Assembly (NCBI RefSeq): GCF_017355785.1
Contig: NZ_JAFEWE010000001.1
Location: 248,001 to 312,000 of the forward strand
Direction: 5' to 3'
Source: Desertivirga arenae
Lineage (GTDB): Bacteria > Bacteroidota > Bacteroidia > Sphingobacteriales > Sphingobacteriaceae
Length of the DNA stretch: 64,000 bases
The notes below the pieces were generated by a model. That model did no database searches, was not told the origin of the DNA, and saw nothing but the letters and a program-made list of their open reading frames with translations. Below are positions 27,217 to 36,991 of the stretch, in pieces. The position numbers and the translations under genes were made by a program. How positions within the stretch are numbered: the stretch's first letter is position 1; each line of letters opens with the position of its first letter.

Positions 27217-30039
27217 CTAATCCTCCACAGGTTTTGGAACCCCGAAATAGAAATAGAGCGTTCGTTTTATAGGCCCGTTAAATTCATTGAGATCGCTGCC
27301 TGGTCCTAATCCTTTGACAGATTCGTAGTTGATTCCCATTTTCGAACCTACGGGTGGAATTCCATCTAGAAAGGAAATATTACCAGTTGGAAGTTGTGGA
27401 TGAGGTTCTTGTCCATTACTTGCATAAAAATCAAACAGGCGCACGAAAAGATCATTATCAGGGCTTGCGATAGTAAATTTCCCTTCCATTGTACTTAGTT
27501 CCATCCATACGACTTCAGAATAGTAGCCTTTGAATTCCGGAAAGATCCAGGGTGAGGTACCAGTCTGGGTATTGTTATACCTTTTTTCAAACACGTTGAA
27601 TGTTACTCCCTGCAACCGGTTTTTCCAGACACGATATGGCCCTTTTCCCAACCATTTCACTCCAGTAACTAACCCTTCAGGGTAATTGAAACTGATACCA
27701 GCAAACGGATATTTGCCGTTTAAGGAGTATTGATAAGACACCTCTACCCATCCTGAAGGCTGCATTTTCCACCTGACAGTCATATCCCCTGTATAAGAAG
27801 CTTCTACAATTGTATGGGGACCTTCTTTAATCAGCTTCATGCCTGTAAAAGTGCTATTTCCGCTCACCAGCACCGGGCCGTCATCGAAAGATAATCCAGG
27901 ATTTTTATCATTCTTGACGTGAATCAGCTTACCCGTCCTTTTACTTAAGTTGATGGATATCCCATTGGCTTTCAAAGAAATCGAACTATCGGTTTCGGTT
28001 GCGACAACAATGCCGTCTGCTTTTTCTGCATTTAAAACATCTTCCAATAGTTGTGTATTAGACTTTACCTTCCAAACCCAGCGGTAAACCTCATTTTTAT
28101 ATGGATCGTATGCTCGAATAGCAAGAGCATCACAGCTTTTCCATCCGGCAGGTAAGTTTACTTTTAGAATTCCTTTAGCTACAGGAGCAACATCGGGAGC
28201 TGACATAACTCCCTTATTTATTAAAGTATAACCGGCGGAGTCGTATTGCCTTTTATTGAATTTAAGCAACTCCCACTCAAAACTGCATTCTTTCAGATTG
28301 ATGAAATTAAAACGGTTTTCTACCGGAATTTCACCTTTGAAGTTTTCGGGCAATGCTTTCAGGCTTATTCTTACTGGTGAATAAATCTCGCGGATAGCGT
28401 TAAAACTTCCTTCCTTTTCGCGATGAGGACCAACAATTCCATCGGCAGCATTAGTGCCATTAACATCGATCATATTATTGAGATCTGCTCGCATAATGCC
28501 TTCATCTGCAAAATCCCAAATGAAACCACCTACTCCTTTTTTTGAATTCCAGTGGAGATCCCACATATCAGCAAGGCCTGCTGCACCCCCGCCGTCATGC
28601 ATCGCATGAAGAAATTCGGTTGGCATATACAGATTTGTATCGGCAACTATTTTTTCTGCACTGTAATAATCTTCATAGTGATTACAATCGATACCATTGA
28701 TAGCATTTCCCGGACGGTGGTGGGCATGGATGACTGTTCTGGCAGAAAGATCATATTTGGCAAAGTCATCATCCAGTTCCTTATTATGCCCACCCTCATT
28801 ACCATTACTCCAGAATAAAATGGACGGGTGATTTGCATCACGAGTTACCATTTCCTTTACTCTCGCTTCTCCAACCTTTGTGTTGTATGCTTTTTGCCAG
28901 CCCGCCAGTTCGTCAATAACGTATAAACCAAGAGAATCACAAACTCGCAGAAAATTGGCATCGGGCGGGTAATGCGAGCAACGAACCGCATTCATGTTCA
29001 TTTCCTTGATCAGCTTTACATCTATCAGATCTGCTTCTGGATACGTCGCACGTCCGGATTCTGGCCAGAACACGTGACGGTTTACTCCTTTTATTTTTAT
29101 TTTAGTTCCGTTTATGTAGATACCGTCCTGCTTGCGGACTTCAATGGTACGGAAGCCGAATTTTTCCGAAGTTTCATAAACTACCTTCCCATTGTATTTA
29201 AGATAGATGTTAACCTTATAAAGGTTTGGAGTTTCTGCTGACCAGAGTGCAGGTTGCTTAACAGTAGTTTTGAGGTTAACAACCGAGTCTTTTCCTGTTG
29301 TTTTCACTGAGCCAGTTCCCACAACTCTACCAGCTTTATCAACCATCTCCGCGAAAACTTCTCTGCCTGATCCGGCATTTTTTAGATAGACGTTTAGGTT
29401 AAATGATCCGCTAGCCTTCGCGTCAATTGACACCCAGTCTATATGTTCTTTCGGTAGGGCTTCAAGTAACACGGGGCGAAAAATCCCTCCAAAAATCCAG
29501 TAATCTGCAAGACGTTCGGCATTGTTAACCGATTTATCTGCCGACATTTTACTAACGGTGGCCTCTAACAAGTTTTTCTGGCCATATTTCAGCTTATCGC
29601 TGATGTTATATTTGAAGCGATAGAACGCTCCCTGGTGAATTGGCCCGGCAGATCTTCCATTAATCTTTACTTCGGTATCCGTCATCGAACCTTCGAAGAC
29701 GATATACACATCTTTACCCTGCCACGATATCGGTACCTCAAACTCGTGCTTATATAGGCCCTTTTCATCTTTAAATCGAAAGTTCTTGCCGTAGGTCACA
29801 TAGTCGCGTCCGTAATTATAATTACCGAAACCATGTTGTTCCCAATGTGAGGGCACGGGAATAGAACTCCAGACTCCGCTTTTACGTCCTCCTGTAACCC
29901 GAAAATCCCAGGTTTTAGAATTCTTTACATCTGTTCCCGAAAGGTATTGAATCTCTTTAGTTGTCCCGGATTGTGCTACTGCTGTTACAGAAGTAAGAAC
30001 TAAAAGTCCGATAGCATAAATCCATTTCTTAAATTTCAT
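27217..30039 (-). CDS. Glycoside hydrolase family 2, beta-galactosidase (LacZ-like)
   Basis: 940 aa; signal peptide 1-22 (TAVAQ). LacZ-type five-domain layout: sugar-binding jelly roll (~25-200; WEQHGFGNYNYGRD), Ig-like (~205-305), TIM barrel (~308-600), DUF4981-like and C-terminal small-chain domain (~660-935). Acid/base Glu415 is in SNGNEGGH and nucleophile Glu475 in PTEFLHAMHDGG, corresponding to LacZ GNESGH and CEYAHAM. Periplasmic beta-galactosidase or related beta-glycosidase; in this context probably trims galactan side chains of pectin. Lies between HTCS 2 and GH95, 208 bp after the HTCS. Confidence 0.93.
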   Translation of the reverse strand: MKFKKWIYAIGLLVLTSVTAVAQSGTTKEIQYLSGTDVKNSKTWDFRVTGGRKSGVWSSIPVPSHWEQHGFGNYNYGRDYVTYGKNFRFKDEKGLYKHEFEVPISWQGKDVYIVFEGSMTDTEVKINGRSAGPIHQGAFYRFKYNISDKLKYGQKNLLEATVSKMSADKSVNNAERLADYWIFGGIFRPVLLEALPKEHIDWVSIDAKASGSFNLNVYLKNAGSGREVFAEMVDKAGRVVGTGSVKTTGKDSVVNLKTTVKQPALWSAETPNLYKVNIYLKYNGKVVYETSEKFGFRTIEVRKQDGIYINGTKIKIKGVNRHVFWPESGRATYPEADLIDVKLIKEMNMNAVRCSHYPPDANFLRVCDSLGLYVIDELAGWQKAYNTKVGEARVKEMVTRDANHPSILFWSNGNEGGHNKELDDDFAKYDLSARTVIHAHHRPGNAINGIDCNHYEDYYSAEKIVADTNLYMPTEFLHAMHDGGGAAGLADMWDLHWNSKKGVGGFIWDFADEGIMRADLNNMIDVNGTNAADGIVGPHREKEGSFNAIREIYSPVRISLKALPENFKGEIPVENRFNFINLKECSFEWELLKFNKRQYDSAGYTLINKGVMSAPDVAPVAKGILKVNLPAGWKSCDALAIRAYDPYKNEVYRWVWKVKSNTQLLEDVLNAEKADGIVVATETDSSISLKANGISINLSKRTGKLIHVKNDKNPGLSFDDGPVLVSGNSTFTGMKLIKEGPHTIVEASYTGDMTVRWKMQPSGWVEVSYQYSLNGKYPFAGISFNYPEGLVTGVKWLGKGPYRVWKNRLQGVTFNVFEKRYNNTQTGTSPWIFPEFKGYYSEVVWMELSTMEGKFTIASPDNDLFVRLFDFYASNGQEPHPQLPTGNISFLDGIPPVGSKMGINYESVKGLGPGSDLNEFNGPIKRTLYFYFGVPKPVED

Positions 30040-30247
30040 AATTAAGGGTATCTATTTTCTATATTGAATTAGTTGCTATCTGACTGGTACATCAACCATC
30101 GAGCATCAATTCTTCGTTTTATAATCTCTAAGTGCATTTCTTCTTGTCCCATATTCTAAAACCAGATGGAATGTTAAGGCTAAAAAATGGCATAGCACTC
30201 CCACCTTGCCTGCTTTTAGGCAAAAATCAATTTGCAGCCAGCTGTAA

Positions 30248-33200
30248 TTACTGTTTAGATTTTAAATATTCAGATGGAGCAACATTATATTTTTCTCTGA
30301 AGCACGTGCTGAAATAACTGGAACTATTGAATCCGACCATATAGCCAACTTCGGTAACTCCCATTTCACCTGTATCCAAAAGTTGTTTTGCCCTTTTTAG
30401 CCGTATGTCTCTTACCAATTCAACGGGCGACATGTTCGTCAAGCTTTTGATTTTTTTAAAGAAGGTTGTTCGTCCCATTCCTATACCTTCCGCAACAGAA
30501 TCAATTTTAAAGTGGATATCCGACATTTTAGTCTCTACGATCTGTATCACATCTTTCAAGAACTTTTCGTCCCGTGGCGTTATGAATACTTCGCTAGGTT
30601 CTAACCTTAAAACTTTCGTTTTCTCCAGAATATTGGTAAGAATTCTTTGACGCTGTGTTATCAAATTTTTTATCAGGTACTCGATATAATCAGTGTGAAA
30701 TGGCTTTGTGACGTAATAGTCTGCTCCAACGGAAAGCCCGTTTATTTGATCCTCAATCGAGGACTTTGCCGTTAATAGGATAATTGGAATGTGACTTGTC
30801 TCTATATCACTTTTCAATTGATTAAGCATTTGAATTCCGTCCATCTCCGGCATCATAACGTCGCTGAGGATAACATCAGGTTGAAATTCAACAGCCTTTT
30901 TGCATCCTTGCCTTCCATTTTCTGCTTCAATAACCTGGTAGCTTGAACTAAACTGATCAGCAAGAAGCTTTCTTAACTCTGTATTGTCCTCAACAATCAA
31001 TACTTTGGGGAGACCATCTGTATTTGCGGGTGGCTCAATAGCTTGAACTTCAGTAGGTTTACTTTCAACTACCTGATTAATAATAGTGCTTTCTGACACG
31101 ATATCATAGGGGTTATAATGTGAATTCCCTTTAAGCAGTTCTACCGCCACTGTAATTCCTTCTTCTTTATTATTGCTGGCAGATATCCTTCCCTTATGAA
31201 GTGTAATTATATCCTTACTTAATGCCAAACCGATACCAGTACCTTTAAATGCCTTATCCTGCCTATTATCCCCTTCATAATAAAGTTTAAAAATATCTTG
31301 CAGCTTATCCTCGCTCACTCCTACTCCTTCATCAATAACACTGACAATTACATACTTTTCATTATGGGCGTCTACTTCGACATAAACATGCTTTCCAGGG
31401 GGAGTAAATTTGATAGCGTTTGATATGATATTAAAAAACACAATCTCAATCTTTTCTTCATCACCCCACACGATACATTCGTTGGACGAGCAAACTACTT
31501 TTAATTGGATATTCTTTTCAGAGCAAATATCATTGAAATACGAGGCTATCTGGTTGAGAAAGCTTATAAGCTCAATGCTTTGCACACTCAACTTAAATTG
31601 TTGACTTTGAATCTTTCTTAAGTCGAGAAGCTGGTTAATGAAGCGAAGCATTCTTTTAGTATTTTTATCTGCTATCTCTAAATACTCGCGACCTTTTGAA
31701 CTTAGGTTTTCGGTTTCACCTATTCTATTTAACGGATTTACGATGAGTGTAAGAGGTGTTCTGAGTTCGTGAGAAACATTTGTAAAAAGCTGTAATTTCA
31801 GCTCTGTCATTTTCTTTTCTACAACTACCTTATTCTTTAATCTGATAAGCGTTAAACCAACCCTTCTGATTATCTCAATGATTACGAGCGCTATTAAACA
31901 ATAGCCTAGTACAGCCCAATTACTAAACCACCAAGGTTTTAATATATGGATTGGTATTTCCTTTTCGGGAAGATTACTGAAGTAGTAATTGTCGGTGGCT
32001 TTTACCTTAAACGTATATTTCCCTGGAGGTATTTGCGTATAGGCAGCTTTCCGCTGATTTTTTACGTGATGCCAGGTCTTATCGTAGCCTTCGAGGATGT
32101 ACGAGTACGAGATATTTTTTGACAACCTATAGTCTAAAACAGCATATTCAAAGGTTATGAAGTTCTGGTCGAATTTAAGCACAAGTTCCTTTGCATAATT
32201 GATAGCATATTTTATACCCGGATTTGAATTTCTTGTATTGACGTCTGTGTTATATAATTGAAAGTTGGTAAGCGCTAGTAACGATTTATATTTCTGATTA
32301 ACCAGCTTTTCCGGGCGAAAAGAAATATATCCGTTGAGACAACCGAAATATATTTCACCTGTATTAGATTTGAAAGCGGCTGCCTCTGAGAAACGAGTTT
32401 TGGGCAGGCCGTCATAATTGTCATAATTTCTAAATTTCTCCCTCTTCTTATCTAACCTGGACAACCCATTTTCCGTCGCGATCCATAATGCGCCCGAATT
32501 ATCTTCAACTATACTAAGAATTATGTCGTTAGGTAGCCCCCGTTCCCTAGTGTATGTGTGAAACTTTAAAGGTTGCTTTGGATTTGAAGGAGAGGAAATC
32601 AATTTACTTACGCCTCCTCCAAAAGTGCCTATCCAGATATTCCTATCACGGGCCTGATAGATATACAACGCATCATTACTACCAAGGCTAGATCTGTCAC
32701 CAGGTATTTTTGTAGTTTCTATGAATGAAACGTTGTCCAGATTTTGGTTTGGATCAAAACGCAATAAGCCATCTGTCGTAGCTAACCAGATCCTTTTATC
32801 TGGCCCTTGAATAATATGCCTGATAACATTAAAAGTTTTATGCGGATATTTTCTGAACGTGTTATTACTGTTTCTGAACTTATATCTTCCGTTTTCAAAA
32901 ACCAGTAGATTTAAACCTTTGCCAAATGTTCCAACCCATACCCTTCCCTTATCATCAACCAATATTGAATATATCTGGTCTCCACTTATACTGTAGGGAT
33001 TATTCAAGTCACGGATGAACCGAGTCGACTTGTATTGGGTTCCTTCCTGATTTAGCGGGTCTAACTTTAACAGGCCCTGGCCTTTAGTGCCCATCCAAAT
33101 GGTTCTGTCTTTCCCTTCTGTAATACAATATATCCTTCCTAAGTCTTGAGAAGAAGAACTTAAGAGTCCTTTAATTTCCTTACCATTTTTATATACCCGT

Positions 33201-34600
33201 AGTTTTCCGGTTTTCGAGGTAATCCACATTTTACCATCCTGATCCTGGAACATTGCCCGTACTTCATTATCAGACTTTAGATTTGGATCCTCGGTCAGCA
33301 GATGATGCCTAAAATTATTTGAAGGGAAAACGACTTTATTTAGCCCACCATTCCTGGAGCTAAACCATAAAACCCCTTTACTATCTGAAAGGGCAGACAC
33401 AACACTATTAGAAAAAACCTTGTCTGATGCCTCGGGCTCATTATAGAAAAAATCAACTCTATCTTTTTCACGATTGAAATACCCGATATCTGCGTTTTTT
33501 AATCTTATCCATACCACATGGTTTACATCCTCGAAAATATTGTAGCCCTTGTCTCCGTAAGGATTGAGACCCTCCGAAGTAAAGTATTTAAGCTTTCCAT
33601 CAGTTGGGGAATATTTATAAACACCAGCTTTGTCCGTCTCTATCCACAAGTTACCGTTTGAGTCTTCGAAAATGGATTGAAACTGCCTTCGGCTTCCATC
33701 ACCTAAACGGCGAAATTCTCCGTCTCGTTCAAATGAAAACAGGCCGGCAGATTTGGTTGTGATGTAGTTTTTTCCTGACTTTGATGCACGCACATCAGAT
33801 ATATCAGTTGCTTGTATTTTGTAGTTTGAAAATGATTTCCCTTTGTCCTGATACTTGATTAAGACACCGCTGGTACTACCGAAATAAATTTCTCCTGAAC
33901 TATTTTCGGAAACTGAAGTAACGCTTAAATTGCTTGCGTAAACACGCTTTGGAGAAGGTAAGTAGGAAGAATATTTGCTTCCGCTTTTTACCAGGCAAAC
34001 AAGACCTTTTCTCGTTCCAAACCAAAACTTATGTCCCTTATCTTCATAAACGAAATTCACCGCCCTGCCGGCAAACAAATATTTTGGTGAACTAAAATTT
34101 ACAACCCGTAAGCTATTATTAGTGCCGGGTGAAACGCAAAGAACTTCCCTATTTTCAGTAAGAAGCCAGGTATCACCATTCGCAAGGGGAATTATCTTTT
34201 TGAAATATAAAGGCTCTAAATCTTCTCCTGAAACTGACTTTGTAAGGGCCGTGAATTCCTCTGTTTTTTTATCAAAGCGATATACTTTACGGTCATAAGT
34301 CATCACCCATAGGTATCCAAGCTGGTCTTCTACAATCTCCCTTACTTTATTATTTCTGAGGCCCGACTTATCACCTGGCCTTGACTTGTATGTCGTAAAA
34401 GTGTGACCGTCAAACCGATTTATGCCGTCCCATGTGCCTAACCATATAAAGCCTTCTCTATCCTGTTTAATACACAATACTCCATCGTGAGACAAGCCGT
34501 CTTCGGTAGAATAGTGCGTAAACTTTGGCTCCGGAAGTGTCGCTAAAACTGCAAACTGGTTACCAAAAAGAAATATCAGTAGAAAACAAAGCTCTTTCAA
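30248..34600 (-). CDS. Hybrid two-component system sensor-regulator (HTCS 2)
   Basis: 1450 aa; signal peptide ends near VLATL. Reg_prop propeller repeats (~25-760; STEDGLSHDGVLCIKQDREG), Y_Y_Y (~795-860), TM (~870-890). Kinase with His944 in NVSHELRTPL and ATPase motif GTGIGLALSK. Receiver with Asp1247 in VILSDVMMPEMDG and C-terminal AraC HTH (~1340-1450). All phosphorelay residues are present. Encoded between the pectate lyase and the GH2 gene; inferred to sense a pectin-derived oligosaccharide and to activate SusC/D and the flanking enzymes, perhaps through the direct repeat at 44788-44815. Confidence 0.95.
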   Translation of the reverse strand: MKELCFLLIFLFGNQFAVLATLPEPKFTHYSTEDGLSHDGVLCIKQDREGFIWLGTWDGINRFDGHTFTTYKSRPGDKSGLRNNKVREIVEDQLGYLWVMTYDRKVYRFDKKTEEFTALTKSVSGEDLEPLYFKKIIPLANGDTWLLTENREVLCVSPGTNNSLRVVNFSSPKYLFAGRAVNFVYEDKGHKFWFGTRKGLVCLVKSGSKYSSYLPSPKRVYASNLSVTSVSENSSGEIYFGSTSGVLIKYQDKGKSFSNYKIQATDISDVRASKSGKNYITTKSAGLFSFERDGEFRRLGDGSRRQFQSIFEDSNGNLWIETDKAGVYKYSPTDGKLKYFTSEGLNPYGDKGYNIFEDVNHVVWIRLKNADIGYFNREKDRVDFFYNEPEASDKVFSNSVVSALSDSKGVLWFSSRNGGLNKVVFPSNNFRHHLLTEDPNLKSDNEVRAMFQDQDGKMWITSKTGKLRVYKNGKEIKGLLSSSSQDLGRIYCITEGKDRTIWMGTKGQGLLKLDPLNQEGTQYKSTRFIRDLNNPYSISGDQIYSILVDDKGRVWVGTFGKGLNLLVFENGRYKFRNSNNTFRKYPHKTFNVIRHIIQGPDKRIWLATTDGLLRFDPNQNLDNVSFIETTKIPGDRSSLGSNDALYIYQARDRNIWIGTFGGGVSKLISSPSNPKQPLKFHTYTRERGLPNDIILSIVEDNSGALWIATENGLSRLDKKREKFRNYDNYDGLPKTRFSEAAAFKSNTGEIYFGCLNGYISFRPEKLVNQKYKSLLALTNFQLYNTDVNTRNSNPGIKYAINYAKELVLKFDQNFITFEYAVLDYRLSKNISYSYILEGYDKTWHHVKNQRKAAYTQIPPGKYTFKVKATDNYYFSNLPEKEIPIHILKPWWFSNWAVLGYCLIALVIIEIIRRVGLTLIRLKNKVVVEKKMTELKLQLFTNVSHELRTPLTLIVNPLNRIGETENLSSKGREYLEIADKNTKRMLRFINQLLDLRKIQSQQFKLSVQSIELISFLNQIASYFNDICSEKNIQLKVVCSSNECIVWGDEEKIEIVFFNIISNAIKFTPPGKHVYVEVDAHNEKYVIVSVIDEGVGVSEDKLQDIFKLYYEGDNRQDKAFKGTGIGLALSKDIITLHKGRISASNNKEEGITVAVELLKGNSHYNPYDIVSESTIINQVVESKPTEVQAIEPPANTDGLPKVLIVEDNTELRKLLADQFSSSYQVIEAENGRQGCKKAVEFQPDVILSDVMMPEMDGIQMLNQLKSDIETSHIPIILLTAKSSIEDQINGLSVGADYYVTKPFHTDYIEYLIKNLITQRQRILTNILEKTKVLRLEPSEVFITPRDEKFLKDVIQIVETKMSDIHFKIDSVAEGIGMGRTTFFKKIKSLTNMSPVELVRDIRLKRAKQLLDTGEMGVTEVGYMVGFNSSSYFSTCFREKYNVAPSEYLKSKQ

Positions 34601-34708
34601 ATAATTAATCCTCCCCCTATCACTTTACAAATGATTATAGTAAATATAGACTCCTTTTTGATGACTTAGAGCAACGATATTCAATCGTTACAATTGAGAT
34701 TAAACTTA

Positions 34709-34735
34709 TGGGATGTACGGTTGCGGTACATCCCA
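34709..34735 (-). terminator. Stem-loop between pectate lyase and HTCS 2
   Basis: TGGGATGTAC (34709-34718) and GTACATCCCA (34726-34735) form a perfect 10-bp stem with a 7-nt loop, 33 bp after the pectate lyase stop. The T run after it is poor, so termination may be partial, allowing some read-through into the HTCS gene. Confidence 0.55.
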
Positions 34736-34767
34736 ATTATTAAATTTTCCTTTTATTATTCTATTTT

Positions 34768-36789
34768 CTATTGCTTGATAAATTTAAGGGTCTCTGCTCC
34801 CGAAGCTTTTACTATTTTGATAAAGTAAACGCCTGAAGCAAGATTACTTCCCGTAGATACTTGTTCCTTAGCCTGCCCTCTTTCCAACTCTTTACCTAAC
34901 TGATCGTAAACATAGTAGCTAAATTTGTCTGCTGACTTGATCGTGAATTTATCTATAGATGGATTGGGATAAATTATTGAACTACTATTATTGGGTTCTA
35001 TAAGTGATAGCTCGTGACCTTTTGCAGCCATAACAGTAGCTCCGGCGCAACTTAAAACACTTGGGTTATTTCCTGTTACCTTAAGATAATCAATATTAGA
35101 AAGGCCACTTGCAGTAGTACTTTCGAATCTTAGCGTGTTTTGCCCAGCTGCTAACAGACGAGTAACCGACACTTCTTTCCATGTTGTCCAGCTACCAGTG
35201 CTCGGGAAATTTATATTTTCAAGGACTTCAGATCCATTAACCAGCAGTCTTGCTACTCTGTTATCCCCTGTTCCATTTGCTTGGCGCCATGCTAACGTGT
35301 AGAGCCCTGCTGCCGGAACATTAATTCGCCATACTATCCCTGCATTTGCGGCATTATTTGTATTTGCAAAACCGCTGCCGGTAAATCCTGAATGATCCGA
35401 ATCAATTGTTCCCTGGACACTACAAAAGCCCGTTGAATTTTCCTGAATAGTAATGCTTGTGCCTGTTGCCGAATCTCCACCAGTCAATGAATTAAGGTAT
35501 TCCTCAAGATTTGTATAGCCATCAGCATCAAGGTCTCCATTATTATCTGCAACATTTATGTTCGTACCATTCGCAGATTCCCATGAATCCGGCATTCCAT
35601 CATTATCAGCATCGTATGGAGCAGACCCACTATTTAAAGTACCAACCCCATTCATCGGAGCGTTATTCTCATCACTAATAGTTTGACCGATTGTTCCATA
35701 CGATTGAAGCTCTGTAATTAGTCTTGCATCTGTTTTATCTCTTTTCTTATTATACCCTGCATTTGCAATAACATAATTTAAGGCAGCTTGAGGCGTTAGC
35801 TCCGTAACGGCGGGATAATCAAAAGGAGTAGTTTTCCAGGTTACAGTTCCGTAGCCCGATTGAGGTATAACGCTACCATTTAATACCCCGTCTTTATTAG
35901 AATCCTGGTAGTTATTTGCAGCATAAATACTGAAATTGGTATTTCCACGACTAAACGCAGAAGTAGAAGTCTCGGGGCCGTTGATAAAATAATTGTTGGT
36001 AACGTTAGCTGCTGAAGCGCCGTCTGAATCGCCCAATATATAGGCTGAAGCCACCCAGTTATAAATAACGTTATTTACAAATTGATTTATACCCTTCACT
36101 TTAGGGTTCCTGGAGTTATTATCGATATACAAACTTCTTAGAATGCTAATACCACCATCCGTCTGCAACAAGCCTCCGGTGGAATGTCCTTGAAGCCCCT
36201 GCGCAATGATGCAATTTTGAAATGTCATATCGCCAACCTCGTCTCCGGTAGCAGCACTAACATCTAATGTTCCATCTCTTCCCCAGGATACTGACACATG
36301 GTCGAAAATCATGTTTTTACCGTTCGCGATAGCTATTGCATCTTTACCATCATCTCCATTAATACCCATGCGGATACGAATATACCTTACGACACTATTG
36401 TCAGCATTTGTAAAAGAAAGACCATTGCCGTAAATCATAATACCATCACCGGGAGCTGTCTGACCAGCTATGGTTATGTTTTTCTGAACGCTAATACGTG
36501 TACTGATTCTTATTATACCTCCTACTGTAAAAACGACGGTCCGATTAGGCTGACTTACAGCATCGCGAAATGAGCCAGGGCCAGAGTCATTCAAGTTAGT
36601 AACCTTATACACTGTACCACCTCTGCCACCTGTGGCAAATCGGCCAAAACCTTCAGCCGATGGAAAGGCTAACTGCTGGCCAAGTACTGGTGGACCTAAT
36701 AGCATTGCACTTGCAATGGCCAAACGACGAATTTGTATTCCTAAACTCTTACATGTATTTACAAATTGATCAATGCTGGTTTTCCTCAT
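34768..36789 (-). CDS. Secreted pectate lyase (PL1-like) with CBM and T9SS sorting domain
   Basis: 673 aa; signal peptide ends VLGQ. A pectate-lyase beta-helix spans ~40-400 (AFPSAEGFGRFATGGRGG, VVRYIRIRMG, FDHVSVSWGRDGT, SRNPKVKG). A calcium-binding thrombospondin-3-like linker (DADNDGMPDSWE) follows at ~405-430. A CBM35/CBM6-like beta-sandwich covers ~445-580 (GLYTLAWRQANGTGDNRVAR, GLSNIDYLKVTG), and the T9SS type-A sorting domain is at ~600-673 (IYPNPSIDKF...ASGVYFIKIV). Role: beta-elimination of homogalacturonan at the cell surface or outside. N-terminal half is closely similar to that of the 44976-49331 protein. Confidence 0.93.
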   Translation of the reverse strand: MRKTSIDQFVNTCKSLGIQIRRLAIASAMLLGPPVLGQQLAFPSAEGFGRFATGGRGGTVYKVTNLNDSGPGSFRDAVSQPNRTVVFTVGGIIRISTRISVQKNITIAGQTAPGDGIMIYGNGLSFTNADNSVVRYIRIRMGINGDDGKDAIAIANGKNMIFDHVSVSWGRDGTLDVSAATGDEVGDMTFQNCIIAQGLQGHSTGGLLQTDGGISILRSLYIDNNSRNPKVKGINQFVNNVIYNWVASAYILGDSDGASAANVTNNYFINGPETSTSAFSRGNTNFSIYAANNYQDSNKDGVLNGSVIPQSGYGTVTWKTTPFDYPAVTELTPQAALNYVIANAGYNKKRDKTDARLITELQSYGTIGQTISDENNAPMNGVGTLNSGSAPYDADNDGMPDSWESANGTNINVADNNGDLDADGYTNLEEYLNSLTGGDSATGTSITIQENSTGFCSVQGTIDSDHSGFTGSGFANTNNAANAGIVWRINVPAAGLYTLAWRQANGTGDNRVARLLVNGSEVLENINFPSTGSWTTWKEVSVTRLLAAGQNTLRFESTTASGLSNIDYLKVTGNNPSVLSCAGATVMAAKGHELSLIEPNNSSSIIYPNPSIDKFTIKSADKFSYYVYDQLGKELERGQAKEQVSTGSNLASGVYFIKIVKASGAETLKFIKQ

Positions 36790-36851
36790 ATTCTAGATCT
36801 ATAATTGGTGTTACAAACCTATTGGTTAGTGGTCGGCAGCACTTATAAAAA

Positions 36852-36878
36852 TTGACAAAAAACTTTAAATATTCGTCA
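36852..36878 (-). promoter_or_regulatory. Possible HTCS 2 operator upstream of pectate lyase gene
   Basis: The plus strand AATTGACAAAAAAC followed by TTTAAATATTCGTCACA aligns with the SusC-upstream repeat at 44788-44815 (shared TTGAC, AAA, TTT, AATATT). The second half-site here is degenerate (TCGTC in place of TTGAC). Located 63-89 nt upstream of the start. Low confidence. Confidence 0.3.
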
Positions 36879-36991
36879 CACTGCCTATTTGAGGGGGATT
36901 TTTCGTGCAATAACACAGCAAAATGAATGTCAGAGGAAAGCAGAGAATAATGAGCTAAATGAAATAATACTCTCTTAATTAACAATTGTCT